DNA from: Mesorhizobium sp. L-2-11
GTDB lineage: Bacteria > Pseudomonadota > Alphaproteobacteria > Rhizobiales > Rhizobiaceae
NCBI RefSeq assembly: GCF_016756595.1
Contig: NZ_AP023257.1
Span: 4,976,001 to 5,040,000, forward strand
DNA length: 64,000 nucleotides
Direction of reading: 5' to 3'
In this document: positions 8,470 through 16,844 of the stretch, piece by piece
Position numbering within the stretch: position 1 is the first letter of the stretch
How the letters are laid out: each line of letters opens with the position of its first letter
Notes under the pieces: generated by a model
What the model was told of the DNA's origin: nothing
What the model saw: only the letters and a program-made list of their open reading frames with translations
Database searches by the model: none
Translations under genes and position numbers: made by a program

Positions 8470-8820
8470 CGTCATCCTAGGGCAAGCAAGGAGCGAAGCG
8501 ACGCGGCGCAGACCCTGGGATCCATTCCGTTACCCAAGCCGAAGAATACAGCGGCCCGGAACAAAGCGCTCTGTAGCGATCCTTCGCGCCCCCCTCTGTC
8601 CTGCCGGACATCTCCCCCACTTGGGGGGAGATCGGCAGCTTCGCGGACAGCGTCCTTTCTGCAAGGCTGGTGGTTGGCGAAATCAGTGATGAAGGCCAAT
8701 CTCCCTCCTTGTGGGGGAGATGTCCGGCAGGACAGAGGGGGGCGCCTCGCTCTGCCATCAAAGGTTCTGTACAGTCGCGACGCTCTGAGGTACTTCGCTC
8801 GCCCTGGGATGACGAAAGCA
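8470..8820. repeat. composite palindromic intergenic repeat (Mesorhizobium type)
   Basis: The core is a perfect 35-bp inverted repeat, 8586-8620 against 8711-8745, each arm containing CTGTCCTGCCGGACATCTCC. Short C-run/G-run hairpins (CCCCCAC TTGGGGGG) lie at the inner ends, separated by about 90 bp. An outer pair flanks it: TCATCCTAGGGC with GACCCTGGGATCC on the left (8473-8523) and CGCCCTGGGATGACG (8801-8815) inverted on the right. Elements of this wording recur between genes in Mesorhizobium genomes. It carries no gene. Confidence 0.75.
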
Positions 8821-8877
8821 TGGTGGCCTGGTGCTGCAGGCCGGCCGGCAGCCACCGTCTGTCAAAGAGACCATCCC

Positions 8878-9177
8878 CTATCCAGAGGAACTGGCGCCAC
8901 TTGTGGACGGCTTGTCCACGTTCCATTCCGCCTTGCGTGCCCGCGCTTCCTCGAAGATCAGCTTGAACTCCCGCATCATCGCGCTCTCAATGGCGAATGG
9001 TCGGCTTGGCACGGCGCCGGGGTCTTCCTGATTGTTCTGGAATTGAAAACGGGCCTCCAGCTCGGCCCATATTCGCTCTGACTTGTCGCGGCCGGCAAGC
9101 AGCGCGACGACCAGCGCCAGAGTCTCTCGCTGGGCATTGAGCCGCCCCTCGATCTCTTCATTCGTCAACTCGGACAT
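8878..9177 (-). CDS. small hypothetical protein
   Basis: A 99-residue, mostly helical protein beginning MSELTNEEIEGRLNAQRETLALVVALL and containing a WAELEARFQFQNNQEDPG middle and MMREFKLIFEEARARKAEW near the C-terminus. The charged heptad-like pattern suggests helices or a short coiled coil. There is no signal peptide or cysteine motif. It sits about 75 bp upstream of the 3' end of the type I secretion genes and shares their orientation, but there is no evidence that it belongs to that system. I do not recognise the family. Confidence 0.6.
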   Translation of the reverse strand: MSELTNEEIEGRLNAQRETLALVVALLAGRDKSERIWAELEARFQFQNNQEDPGAVPSRPFAIESAMMREFKLIFEEARARKAEWNVDKPSTSGASSSG

Positions 9178-9254
9178 GTTGGACCGCTTTCGATTTCAGG
9201 CGAAACGGCAAAATCGCGTCCTTGCTCCGGAGCTCGTCGGCTCGTCCAGAGAGC

Positions 9255-10565
9255 CTACTCCTCCCTGAAGGCGCGCTGGATCTGATCCGCCAAAGGCTTC
9301 ACGAGGTAGGACAGCATGGTGCGGCTGCCGGTCGAAAAGAACACCTCGACAGGCATGCCTGGCGCCAGGGCCACGCCCTTGAGCCTGGCAAGTTCGGTGC
9401 GCGGTAAAACAACATGCACGGTGTAAAAGCCTGTGCCTGTTTTCTCATCGACGTTGAGATCGGCGGAAATCTTGCTGACGGCGCCATTCAGTTCCGGTGT
9501 CGTTTGCTGATTGAATGCCGACAGCCGCAGGGTCGCGCTTTGCCCTGACGTCAATTGATCGATGTCTTGCGGAGCCACGCGCGCCTCGACGGTCAGGTCG
9601 TCTGTCACCGGGACGATCAGCATGATGAGCTCGCCTGGAGAAATGACGCCGCCGACCGTGTGCACGCCGAGCTGGTGAACGACACCGCTCTGCGGACTGC
9701 GTATATCGATGCGCTTGAGCTGATCTTCGGCCGAAACCTTGCGCTCGACGGATTCGGAGATCTTTGCCTGGACGTCACGCAATTCGCTTGCCACTTCGCT
9801 GCGCAGATCCTGGTCGATCTGGATGATCTGCAAACGGATTTCGGAGGTGCGACCCTTCGATTGCGCTATGGCCGCGGTCAGTTGCCCGTGCTCGCCTTTG
9901 AGCCGCACGGCATCGCGTTCAAGCGCAGTGATGCGATCGATCGAGACCAGCTTTCGTTGCCACAGGCTGCGCATGCCTTCGAGCTCAAAGCCAATCAACT
10001 TGATTTCCTGGCTCTTAGCCTCTCTTTGCTCGGTCAAGCCGGAAACTTCTTCGGCAAGCTGCGCAATGCGCTCTTCCAGCTGAGCCTTCTGACCGGCGCG
10101 TGCCTGTCGGCGGAATTCGAACAGCGATTGCTCGCCGGCCATCGCCCGACCAATCTCGGGCGCATCCCGGCGTGACACAAGCGAAGCTGGAAAGCTGATG
10201 CTCCCTTTGCCGTCGCGCTCGGACTCAAGGCGAGCCAGGCGCGCCTCGAATTCGTCCAGGCTCTTCGTGACGATCGCCAGATTGGCCCGGGTGATGGTCT
10301 CATCGAGACGGATCAAGACCTGGCCCGCCTTTACCGCATCGCCTTCTCGGACGAAGATCTGACCGACCACGCCACCGGTTGGATGCTGCACTTTCTTGAC
10401 GCTGGAATCGACGACCAGCTTTCCCGATGCGATGACGGCTCCGGAAAGTTCGGTGACGGCAGCCAAACTCCCCGCCCCGCCAACCAGCAGGATGCAGGTT
10501 GCGACACCGCCAAGCAGATAGCGTCGAATGGTACGATCGGTCGCGAATATCGTGCGTTGCGCCAT
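9255..10565 (-). CDS. prtE: type I secretion periplasmic adaptor, HlyD/PrtE family
   Basis: A 436-residue membrane-fusion protein. It has a short cytosolic N-terminus, one membrane anchor (residues about 17-38, LGGVATCILLVGGAGSLAAV), and the biotinyl-lipoyl half motif KVQHPTGGVVGQIFVREGDAVKAGQVLIRLD near 58-88. A long coiled-coil hairpin follows (about 100-275), then the second lipoyl half IRSPQSGVVHQLGVHTVGGVISPGE and a beta-barrel part ending in a conserved C-terminus. The HlyD/PrtE protein links the inner-membrane ABC exporter to a TolC-type outer-membrane channel, which is not encoded here. Its ATG overlaps the stop of the ABC gene by one base, so the two are translationally coupled. Confidence 0.93.
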   Translation of the reverse strand: MAQRTIFATDRTIRRYLLGGVATCILLVGGAGSLAAVTELSGAVIASGKLVVDSSVKKVQHPTGGVVGQIFVREGDAVKAGQVLIRLDETITRANLAIVTKSLDEFEARLARLESERDGKGSISFPASLVSRRDAPEIGRAMAGEQSLFEFRRQARAGQKAQLEERIAQLAEEVSGLTEQREAKSQEIKLIGFELEGMRSLWQRKLVSIDRITALERDAVRLKGEHGQLTAAIAQSKGRTSEIRLQIIQIDQDLRSEVASELRDVQAKISESVERKVSAEDQLKRIDIRSPQSGVVHQLGVHTVGGVISPGELIMLIVPVTDDLTVEARVAPQDIDQLTSGQSATLRLSAFNQQTTPELNGAVSKISADLNVDEKTGTGFYTVHVVLPRTELARLKGVALAPGMPVEVFFSTGSRTMLSYLVKPLADQIQRAFREE

Positions 10566-12319
10566 CAGGATGCCGTCTCTTCAAGTCCGGAAACGACTTT
10601 CAGGGGAACGCCTGCCGGGCGGGTTATCTTGTTCAAGATCTCATTCTTCGGGCCAAAGGCCTGGATACGGCCGTTCGCCATCACGAGAACCTGATCGAGG
10701 CTGGCCAGCGCGCTCGGCCGATGTGCGACGACGATGGCAATACCGCCTCGAGCGCGAACACCCTGGATCGCCACGGTCAACGCGGCTTCGCCTTCCGCAT
10801 CGAGGTTGGAGTTAGGCTCGTCGAGAATGACAAGAAACGGGTCACCGTAGAGAGCCCGGGCAAGCGCCACCCGCTGCCTCTGGCCGGCCGAAAGCGCCGA
10901 CCCGGCCTCGCCGATCCGCGTCTCGTAGCCTTCCGGCAGGTGGATGACGAGATCATGAACGCCGGCCGCGCGCGCAGCCGCCAGTATCTTGTCCGACGGC
11001 GCCTGCGGCTCGAAGCGCGCGATGTTCTCGGCAATGGTGCCGTCGAACAGTTGCACATCCTGCGGCAGGTAGCCGACATGGTTGCCCAGTTCTTCCGGCG
11101 ACCACTGGTCGAGCGTTGCGCCATCCAGCCTGACGGTTCCGCGGATTGGAGCCCATATTCCGGCAATTGCCCGGACGAGCGATGATTTGCCGGAAGCGCT
11201 CGGTCCGACGATGCCAAGACCGACGCCCTTTTCCAATGCAAAGGTGACGTCCTGCACGACCATACGGCGCTCCCCCGGTGGCGAGACGCTGATACTTTCG
11301 ACCGAAAGAGCCGATCTCGGCGCAGGCAGCGAGACACTTACCGCCGTTTCGGGAAGCAGGACCAAAAGCTGGGTCAGCCTGGTCCAGGCCTGGCGGGCGG
11401 TGACGAAGCCCCTCCAGTGGGCGATTGCCAGTTCGATCGGTGCGAGCGCCCGGCTCATCATGATCGAACTGGCGATCATGATGCCGCCGGTCGCTTCCTG
11501 ATGGATGACCAGATAGGCGCCGATCGCCAGGATACCCGATTGCAGCATCATGCGCAGGATCTTAGAGATCGTTCCGAGCGTCCCGGCAAGGTCGCTGGCT
11601 GTTGCATTGGTGTCGAGATAGTCGGCATTGATCCCTGACCAGCGCTCGGCGATGCGCGAGCCAAAGCCCATGGCCTGCAGAACCTCGACATTGCGGCGTG
11701 TCGCTTCGGCAAGTGTGTTGCGCGCTGCCGCTTGACTGTTTGCCTTTCTGGCGGGCTCTCTCGTGCGAATTTCAGCAAGCAATGCCAGGCCGAAGAGAAT
11801 GACCACGCCGGCCAGCGCCGTCATGCCGATCCAGACGTGGAACAGGAAGCAGATTGCCAGGTAGAGCGGCATCCACGGCAGGTCGAAAAGCGCGGTCGGA
11901 CCGGCGCTCGACATGAACGAACGCACCTGGTCGAGATCGCGCAAGGATTGAAGGCCGTCGCCCGCAAGCTTGGTGCGCAACGGCAGACGCATGAGCGCGG
12001 CATAGACCTGTCCGCTCAAGCGCGCGTCCAGCGCCATTCCGATGCGCACCAGCAAACGCGACCGGATGAGTTCAAGGGCGCCCTGAAACACAAAGAGCGT
12101 GCCGGCAAACACGGCGAGCCCGACGAGCGTCGGCACGCTGCGGCCGGGTATGACGCGATCGTAGACCTGCAGCATGAAAAACGAGCCGGTCAGCGCCAGA
12201 ACGTTGACGACGCCGCTCATCAGCGCAATTCCGGCCAACGCGCGCCGGAAGGAAGCCAGAACCGCCGCCAGTGTCGTCCGCGGCGGCTCGGGTGGAATGG
12301 GATGCGACGTCGGCTTCAC
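10565..12319 (-). CDS. prtD: type I secretion ABC transporter/permease, PrtD family
   Basis: A 584-residue half-transporter. The N-terminal about 310 residues form the membrane domain. The C-terminal ATPase has Walker A GPSASGKSS, Q-loop GYLPQDVQLFDGTIAENIA, signature LSAGQRQRVALARAL, Walker B FLVILDEP and the H-loop VVAHRPS. The absence of an N-terminal peptidase C39-like domain and the length of about 580 residues place it with PrtD/ExsA-type exporters of RTX proteins. The likely cargo is the RTX-bearing GH16 enzyme encoded 89 bp upstream in the same direction, and possibly the RTX-SGNH protein at 50575. The adaptor follows immediately. Confidence 0.94.
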   Translation of the reverse strand: MKPTSHPIPPEPPRTTLAAVLASFRRALAGIALMSGVVNVLALTGSFFMLQVYDRVIPGRSVPTLVGLAVFAGTLFVFQGALELIRSRLLVRIGMALDARLSGQVYAALMRLPLRTKLAGDGLQSLRDLDQVRSFMSSAGPTALFDLPWMPLYLAICFLFHVWIGMTALAGVVILFGLALLAEIRTREPARKANSQAAARNTLAEATRRNVEVLQAMGFGSRIAERWSGINADYLDTNATASDLAGTLGTISKILRMMLQSGILAIGAYLVIHQEATGGIMIASSIMMSRALAPIELAIAHWRGFVTARQAWTRLTQLLVLLPETAVSVSLPAPRSALSVESISVSPPGERRMVVQDVTFALEKGVGLGIVGPSASGKSSLVRAIAGIWAPIRGTVRLDGATLDQWSPEELGNHVGYLPQDVQLFDGTIAENIARFEPQAPSDKILAAARAAGVHDLVIHLPEGYETRIGEAGSALSAGQRQRVALARALYGDPFLVILDEPNSNLDAEGEAALTVAIQGVRARGGIAIVVAHRPSALASLDQVLVMANGRIQAFGPKNEILNKITRPAGVPLKVVSGLEETAS

Positions 12320-12408
12320 ATCAGTTCCAGTTCGGTCTCAGCGGCAATGGCCGCGCCCGAAATCAGGCCTGATGACGAACGTGTCGGTGCCGAGCCCTCT
12401 GTCAAATG

Positions 12409-13800
12409 TTAAATAACCCAATCTTGCAACGCATAGGCATGGATGTAGTCGATCTGCATTTCCGCAGGCGTCGCAAGGTCGTCGGCGGGCTCTCCCGCCT
12501 GGCCACCAATCCCCATATTCACCAGCATATACATCGGGTCATGCATGTCGGCAGGCGTTGCGGCACGAGCGACTTCGACGTCGTCGAAATACCAGACGAG
12601 TTCGTCTTCTGTCCACAGCACGCCGTATGTGTGGAACCCTTCGGTGTCCGCGGCATAGGCCGTGGTGCCCACTGTTGTATGAGTTCCCGTCGCGTTCGAG
12701 TGGCCTGTCAGGATGAGCTTGTTTGGATCCTTACCGAACATTTCTATGACGTCCAGTTCCGGTGGCCAGGAGCCGTCCTCCGGGAGAAGCCAGAAGGCCG
12801 GCCATGCCCCTTGTGTTTCGGGCATGTCGGCGCGAATTTCAAAATAGCCGTAGGTCTGCGCGAAGGATTCGTAGGTCGTCAGCAACCCTGACGTGTATTC
12901 GTAGTTGTTTATGTAGGGACGGATCGCCTCAGGAGCCCGGGCGGCGGTAATGGTGAGAACGCCGTCATCAATGCTGAACGGATTGACGGAGCGTGTCGGG
13001 GCGTAGTCGGTATCGATGTACCATTGAAGATCATTGTTGCTCGTGAGCGTGCTGCCGTTCTCGGCCCCCCACCAGTAGTTCGAGTCCCAGGTGCCGCTCG
13101 AGCCGTTCCACAGATCCAGCGTGTCGAACTCGTCCGAAAAGGTGAGCTCCAGAGCCGACCTGTCCACGGCCAGCTTGAACTGGCTTGCGGTGAAATCGCC
13201 GATGGTCTTGTTGGCGAAGACGAGAAACTCGTCGTCGGACAGATTTAGCCGGACGTTGGTTCCCGACTGGACCATGTTGGCGCGCACCTCCTCGAAGGAG
13301 GTGAAGCCGTAGCTTCCGACGCGAACGGTATCCGTCGCGCCAAGGTCCAGGATCAGATCACTGCCGTTGCCGGGGTTGACGACGAAAATGTCCGCCCCGG
13401 AGCCGCCCTTGAGCACGTCATCGCCCTGCAAGCCGTCGAGCGTCTGTTGGCCGGAGCCGCCGCTAACGATGTTGTTCAGTTCGTTGCCGAAAGCATAGCG
13501 TTTGTCGCCGGTGACCGTCAGGTTCTCGAAATTGGCTGGGAGCTTGTAGCTCATCCAGGTCGAGATGGTGTCCACCCCTTCGCCGGACAGCTCGACGGCC
13601 TTGTTTTTCGCGGCATACAGATAATAGATGTCGTCGCCCTTGCCGCCATGCATTGTGACGGTGACGGCGGCGTCGCCATACATCGAGTCGTTGTACGTGC
13701 TGCCATAAAGTGTCGGGCCGGAATTCGTCGCCGAATACCACTTTGCGGAGGAGCCGCTGTAGGGAAGTGGAACACCCTTGGCGTTCAGAACCGTGGCCAT
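12409..13800 (-). CDS. RTX-bearing family 16 endo-glucanase, probable type I secretion cargo
   Basis: A 463-residue protein if started at ATG 13800, preceded by AGGAGAAAA. A further in-frame start 15 codons upstream is less likely. There is no Sec signal peptide. Residues about 110-137 hold an RTX-like calcium-binding repeat (GGSGQQTLDGLQGDDVLKGG). The C-terminal half is a GH16 domain with AWPAFWLLPEDGSWPPELD and the catalytic signature ELDVIE (E348 nucleophile, D350, E353 acid/base). GH16 enzymes with an RTX N-terminus resemble the rhizobial succinoglycan or beta-glucan depolymerases ExsH/EglA exported by PrtDE. The gene order, cargo then ABC then adaptor on one strand, supports this. The substrate is inferred. 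Confidence 0.88.
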   Translation of the reverse strand: MATVLNAKGVPLPYSGSSAKWYSATNSGPTLYGSTYNDSMYGDAAVTVTMHGGKGDDIYYLYAAKNKAVELSGEGVDTISTWMSYKLPANFENLTVTGDKRYAFGNELNNIVSGGSGQQTLDGLQGDDVLKGGSGADIFVVNPGNGSDLILDLGATDTVRVGSYGFTSFEEVRANMVQSGTNVRLNLSDDEFLVFANKTIGDFTASQFKLAVDRSALELTFSDEFDTLDLWNGSSGTWDSNYWWGAENGSTLTSNNDLQWYIDTDYAPTRSVNPFSIDDGVLTITAARAPEAIRPYINNYEYTSGLLTTYESFAQTYGYFEIRADMPETQGAWPAFWLLPEDGSWPPELDVIEMFGKDPNKLILTGHSNATGTHTTVGTTAYAADTEGFHTYGVLWTEDELVWYFDDVEVARAATPADMHDPMYMLVNMGIGGQAGEPADDLATPAEMQIDYIHAYALQDWVI

Positions 13801-14066
13801 CGCGGTGTTTTCTCCTATGTCTCGCCTCGATGGCAGCCCTAACATTTATCGAGGGCAAAAGGAGCCAGTCCTTTTTCACTTTCGCGTTCGGAGGGTTACC
13901 AAATGGTTATCACGTAGTGGGAACACTTGCCGGGAGCTTCACTGCCTCGAGTGCATAAGTTTGGGCCGCTGCAACATGATCGAAGATGTGGTGAGGCAGA
14001 TCGAGACGGACCCTCACGGCATTTCGCCCCTCGAAAGAATTACCGCTGACCGGTGATGAAGAACTG

Positions 14067-14921
14067 CTAATAGACCTTGAAAGCGCCGGCATCGGCTCGT
14101 GCATCGATATCGGTGATCAGCATGTGCCCCGGCGATACCGTGATCGAGGTCGCCAGTTCGGCGCGGGCTAGTGCATCCTGCGCGGTTATGCTGCTGGCCC
14201 AGAATACGGGGACCTCGCCGTCCATGATCTTGACCGCATCGCCCCAGTCGGGAGCCATCAAGTCGGCTATTCCGATGACCATGGGATCTCCGACATGGAT
14301 GGGAGAGCCGTGGGCATGCGGGAAACGTGCGGTGACGGCGCGAACCCTGTCGACATCGCAACGGCTTATCGGGCGCATCGAGACGACCATTTCGCCACCA
14401 AACGGTCCGACGCGACACGTCTGGATCCTGGTCCGAAACTTGGGTGAGGCCTTGCCACAGCCGATGCGGCTCAGTTTCTTTTCGGCAAGTGCAGCTTCGA
14501 CGGTCAGCGAACTGCCGAGCGCGAAAGCGGCAAAATCATCCTGCCACAGGTCGATGATGTCCGTCCTGCGACGGGTCAGCTCGCCGAAATGATAGATGTT
14601 GTACTGGGGGGCATCGGTGCGGATGTCGATATCGCCCAGCGCTGGGATCAATGGGCTGCCGGCGATATTAACGCCGACCAATGGACAGGGTTTCGGGTTG
14701 CGGATGCAGAACTGGTGGAAATCACTGGCAAAGCTGCGGGGCACAATCACAACATTGGCCTGGAGCTTGCCGTGTGCAAGCCCCCCAGTATGCCCCTCAT
14801 AGGCGCCCATTCTGACAAGCCTGCGCAGCCTGTCCGCATCGACCAGCCGCAGGTCCTCGAAGATCGGTGAAGTGGTCAGGCGAGCCATGGCTTCCGAGGG
14901 GTATGCGCGTTTCAGATCCAA
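14067..14921 (-). CDS. DUF1445 putative hydro-lyase (D-glutamate cyclase-like)
   Basis: A 284-residue protein with the DUF1445 landmarks. These are ANVVIVPRSFASDFHQFCIR with NPKPCPLVG (residues about 55-83), DIDIRTDAPQYNIYHFGEL near 97-115, DLWQDDFAAFALGSSLTVEAAL near 124-145, and GGEMVVSMRPI near 175. In typical members the third segment reads about 'FLIGCSFSFE'; here it is FALGSSLTVE, so a usually conserved Cys is replaced. The family is related to D-glutamate cyclase and may dehydrate amino or hydroxy acids. It sits between the type I and type III secretion loci with about 155 bp to sctT, and has no proven link to either. An internal ATG at 14888 is an alternative start. Confidence 0.75.
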   Translation of the reverse strand: MDLKRAYPSEAMARLTTSPIFEDLRLVDADRLRRLVRMGAYEGHTGGLAHGKLQANVVIVPRSFASDFHQFCIRNPKPCPLVGVNIAGSPLIPALGDIDIRTDAPQYNIYHFGELTRRRTDIIDLWQDDFAAFALGSSLTVEAALAEKKLSRIGCGKASPKFRTRIQTCRVGPFGGEMVVSMRPISRCDVDRVRAVTARFPHAHGSPIHVGDPMVIGIADLMAPDWGDAVKIMDGEVPVFWASSITAQDALARAELATSITVSPGHMLITDIDARADAGAFKVY

Positions 14922-15077
14922 GTCGGGAGGGCGTAAGATCGTTGGCGGCTCGGCTGCTTGTCAAATCGTCAGAATCTTTCCTCAACGATAAATTGTATTT
15001 ATTGGCCGGCCAACGATTGCTTCATCTTGCGATCGACGCTTGCGCAAACCTTGCTTGTGTCCCAAATCTTCCTGCTG

Positions 15078-15893
15078 TCATTGACAGTTGCGGCAGCCGA
15101 TCGCTTCTATCTGTCGGCCTGCCTCGTGCAGGAAGCCAAGGTCCCGCTCCATGTAGAAAAGCAGAAACGCGGCGTAGAGGACGAAGACCAGGCTAAACAC
15201 CAGCGTCTTCACGATCAGCGAAAGCGCAAAAACGTTGAGGTGCGGTGAGGCGCGCGCCAAAAAGGCCAGCACAAGGTCGGACAACAGCATGCTGATGATC
15301 AGCGGGAATACCAGGGTCAATGCCATCATCAGAATGCGGTTCAGCAGATCGAGAAAGATGCTGGCTGCATCCCTGCTGAACACCGGCAAAAGCCGGTCGA
15401 TCGGCCACAGGCCATAGCTGTCGTAGAGGCTGGTCAGGGAAAGCTCGAGGCCGCCGGCGGCCAGGTAGACCGTGACCATGATGACGGCGAGCAAAGTGCC
15501 GGTGGCGCTCGTCTCATGCGTCATCATCGGATCGATCAGCGTCCCCATCGTCGAGCCGCGCTGCAGGTCCAGGATGTCGCCGGCGGCCTCGGCCGCCCAG
15601 AACGGAATGCCCATCGCCAGCCCGAGCGTTACCCCGACGACGACCTCCTTGAGCATGTAGGCGACGATCATCGTCGTCGCGATGTCGGTGTTGGTCAATC
15701 TGTCGACGACCATCGGAAAGATCGGAACCGCCAGCGCCAGGGCAACGCCGTTGCGCAGCAGGCCCGACAGCGGCACACGCGAAAAGAGCGGCATCAAGAG
15801 CATGAACCCGGTCATGCGGGCGAGCGCGAAAGCTCCCGCCAGAAGAAACAACTGAAGCTCCTTGACCGACGCGAAGAAGGGTTCGACCGGCAT
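15078..15893 (-). CDS. sctT: type III secretion export apparatus protein SctT (RhcT)
   Basis: A 271-residue inner-membrane protein with about six hydrophobic helices and typical SctT/FliR segments: RMTGFMLLMPLFSRVPLSGLLRNGVALALA near the start and EVVVGVTLGLAMGIPFWAAEAAGDILDLQRG around residue 85-115. SctT forms the top of the export gate with SctR and SctS. The gene starts 9 bp after the sctS stop and is the last gene of the minus-strand rhc operon. In many rhizobial clusters sctU follows here. In this locus sctU is 29 kb away on the other strand. Length is normal. Confidence 0.94.
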   Translation of the reverse strand: MPVEPFFASVKELQLFLLAGAFALARMTGFMLLMPLFSRVPLSGLLRNGVALALAVPIFPMVVDRLTNTDIATTMIVAYMLKEVVVGVTLGLAMGIPFWAAEAAGDILDLQRGSTMGTLIDPMMTHETSATGTLLAVIMVTVYLAAGGLELSLTSLYDSYGLWPIDRLLPVFSRDAASIFLDLLNRILMMALTLVFPLIISMLLSDLVLAFLARASPHLNVFALSLIVKTLVFSLVFVLYAAFLLFYMERDLGFLHEAGRQIEAIGCRNCQ

Positions 15894-15902
15894 CCGCGCG
15901 CC

Positions 15903-16172
15903 TCAACGCGTAACGACGGGGAATTCGTCCAGCGCCGTCGAGGCCTGCTCGGCGATCTGCTGGCCAAGCAGCGGACCGAAGACGATGACGACCAGCAGGA
16001 TCACGACAAGCTTGATCGTCTGCGGCAGCGACTGGTCCTGAATTTGCGTCAGCGCCTGGGCCAGCCCGACCAGGATGCCGACGGCCAGCGCCGCGACGAT
16101 CGCCGGGCCTGACGCGAACAGCACCGTCAGGAGCGCGCCCTGGACCTTCGCCAGGATGAAGTCATTGCTCAT
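15903..16172 (-). CDS. sctS: type III secretion export apparatus protein SctS (RhcS)
   Basis: An 89-residue protein with two transmembrane helices (AIVAALAVGILVGLAQAL and IKLVVILLVVIVFGPLLG) joined by the conserved loop TQIQDQSLPQTIK. This loop is the SctS/FliQ/HrcS signature. It builds the export gate with SctR and SctT. It lies 18 bp downstream of sctR. The length is usual and no residue looks odd. Confidence 0.95.
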   Translation of the reverse strand: MSNDFILAKVQGALLTVLFASGPAIVAALAVGILVGLAQALTQIQDQSLPQTIKLVVILLVVIVFGPLLGQQIAEQASTALDEFPVVTR

Positions 16173-16190
16173 GCAAACCTCCCAGCGGCG

Positions 16191-16844
16191 TCAGACGTAA
16201 CTCAGGATCAGACCGTGCATCAGCCGCGACCAGCCATCTATGGCGACGAAAAGGAACAGTTTCAGCGGGACCGAAATGAGGACCGGAGAGACCATAATCA
16301 TGCCGAGCGTCATCAGGATGTTGGCAACGACGATGTCGATGATGAGGAAGGGAAGATAAAGCAGAAAGCCGATTTCAAACGCCCGCGTAAGCTCGGACGC
16401 GACAAAGGCAGGAACAAGTATCGAAAGATCGTCGTCCTTCAGGTCCTGGCGTGCCTGTTCCGGCCACAGGCGGTTCGTTCCATCGAGAAAGAACTGCCGC
16501 TCTTCCGGCTGGGTGAACTTGATCAGGTGCTGCTGCAATGGTTCCCTGACCAGTTGCGCCGCCCTGGCGAGGTCGTCGGTCGTCTGGAACTGAACCTGCC
16601 CTTCCTGAAGCCGTCCCGACATCTCGCTCAGCAACGGCGTCGTGACATAGACCGTGAGCACAAGCGCTATGCCGTAGAGCACCAGATTGGGCGGCATCTG
16701 CTGGACGCCGAGCGCGTTGCGAATGAGGAACAGCACGACCGAGATTTTCAGGAATCCGGTCATGGTGACGACTGCCAGCGGCAGCAGACCGACAAAGCCG
16801 ACCGCAATCAGAATCCCAAGCAGGTTGGGCGAATTGTCAAGCAT
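16191..16844 (-). CDS. sctR: type III secretion export apparatus protein SctR (RhcR)
   Basis: A 217-residue protein starting at ATG 16844 (MLDNSPNLLGILIAVG). A longer frame exists, but this ATG overlaps the sctQ stop by 8 bp, which is typical coupling. Conserved parts are LLPLAVVTMTGFLKISVVLFLIRNALGVQQMPPNLVLYGIALVLT, then the periplasmic domain, and ILVPAFVASELTRAFEIGFLLYLPFLIIDIVVANILMTLGM near the C-terminus. SctR/FliP pentamers form the export pore. Family and start are secure. Confidence 0.95.
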   Translation of the reverse strand: MLDNSPNLLGILIAVGFVGLLPLAVVTMTGFLKISVVLFLIRNALGVQQMPPNLVLYGIALVLTVYVTTPLLSEMSGRLQEGQVQFQTTDDLARAAQLVREPLQQHLIKFTQPEERQFFLDGTNRLWPEQARQDLKDDDLSILVPAFVASELTRAFEIGFLLYLPFLIIDIVVANILMTLGMIMVSPVLISVPLKLFLFVAIDGWSRLMHGLILSYV

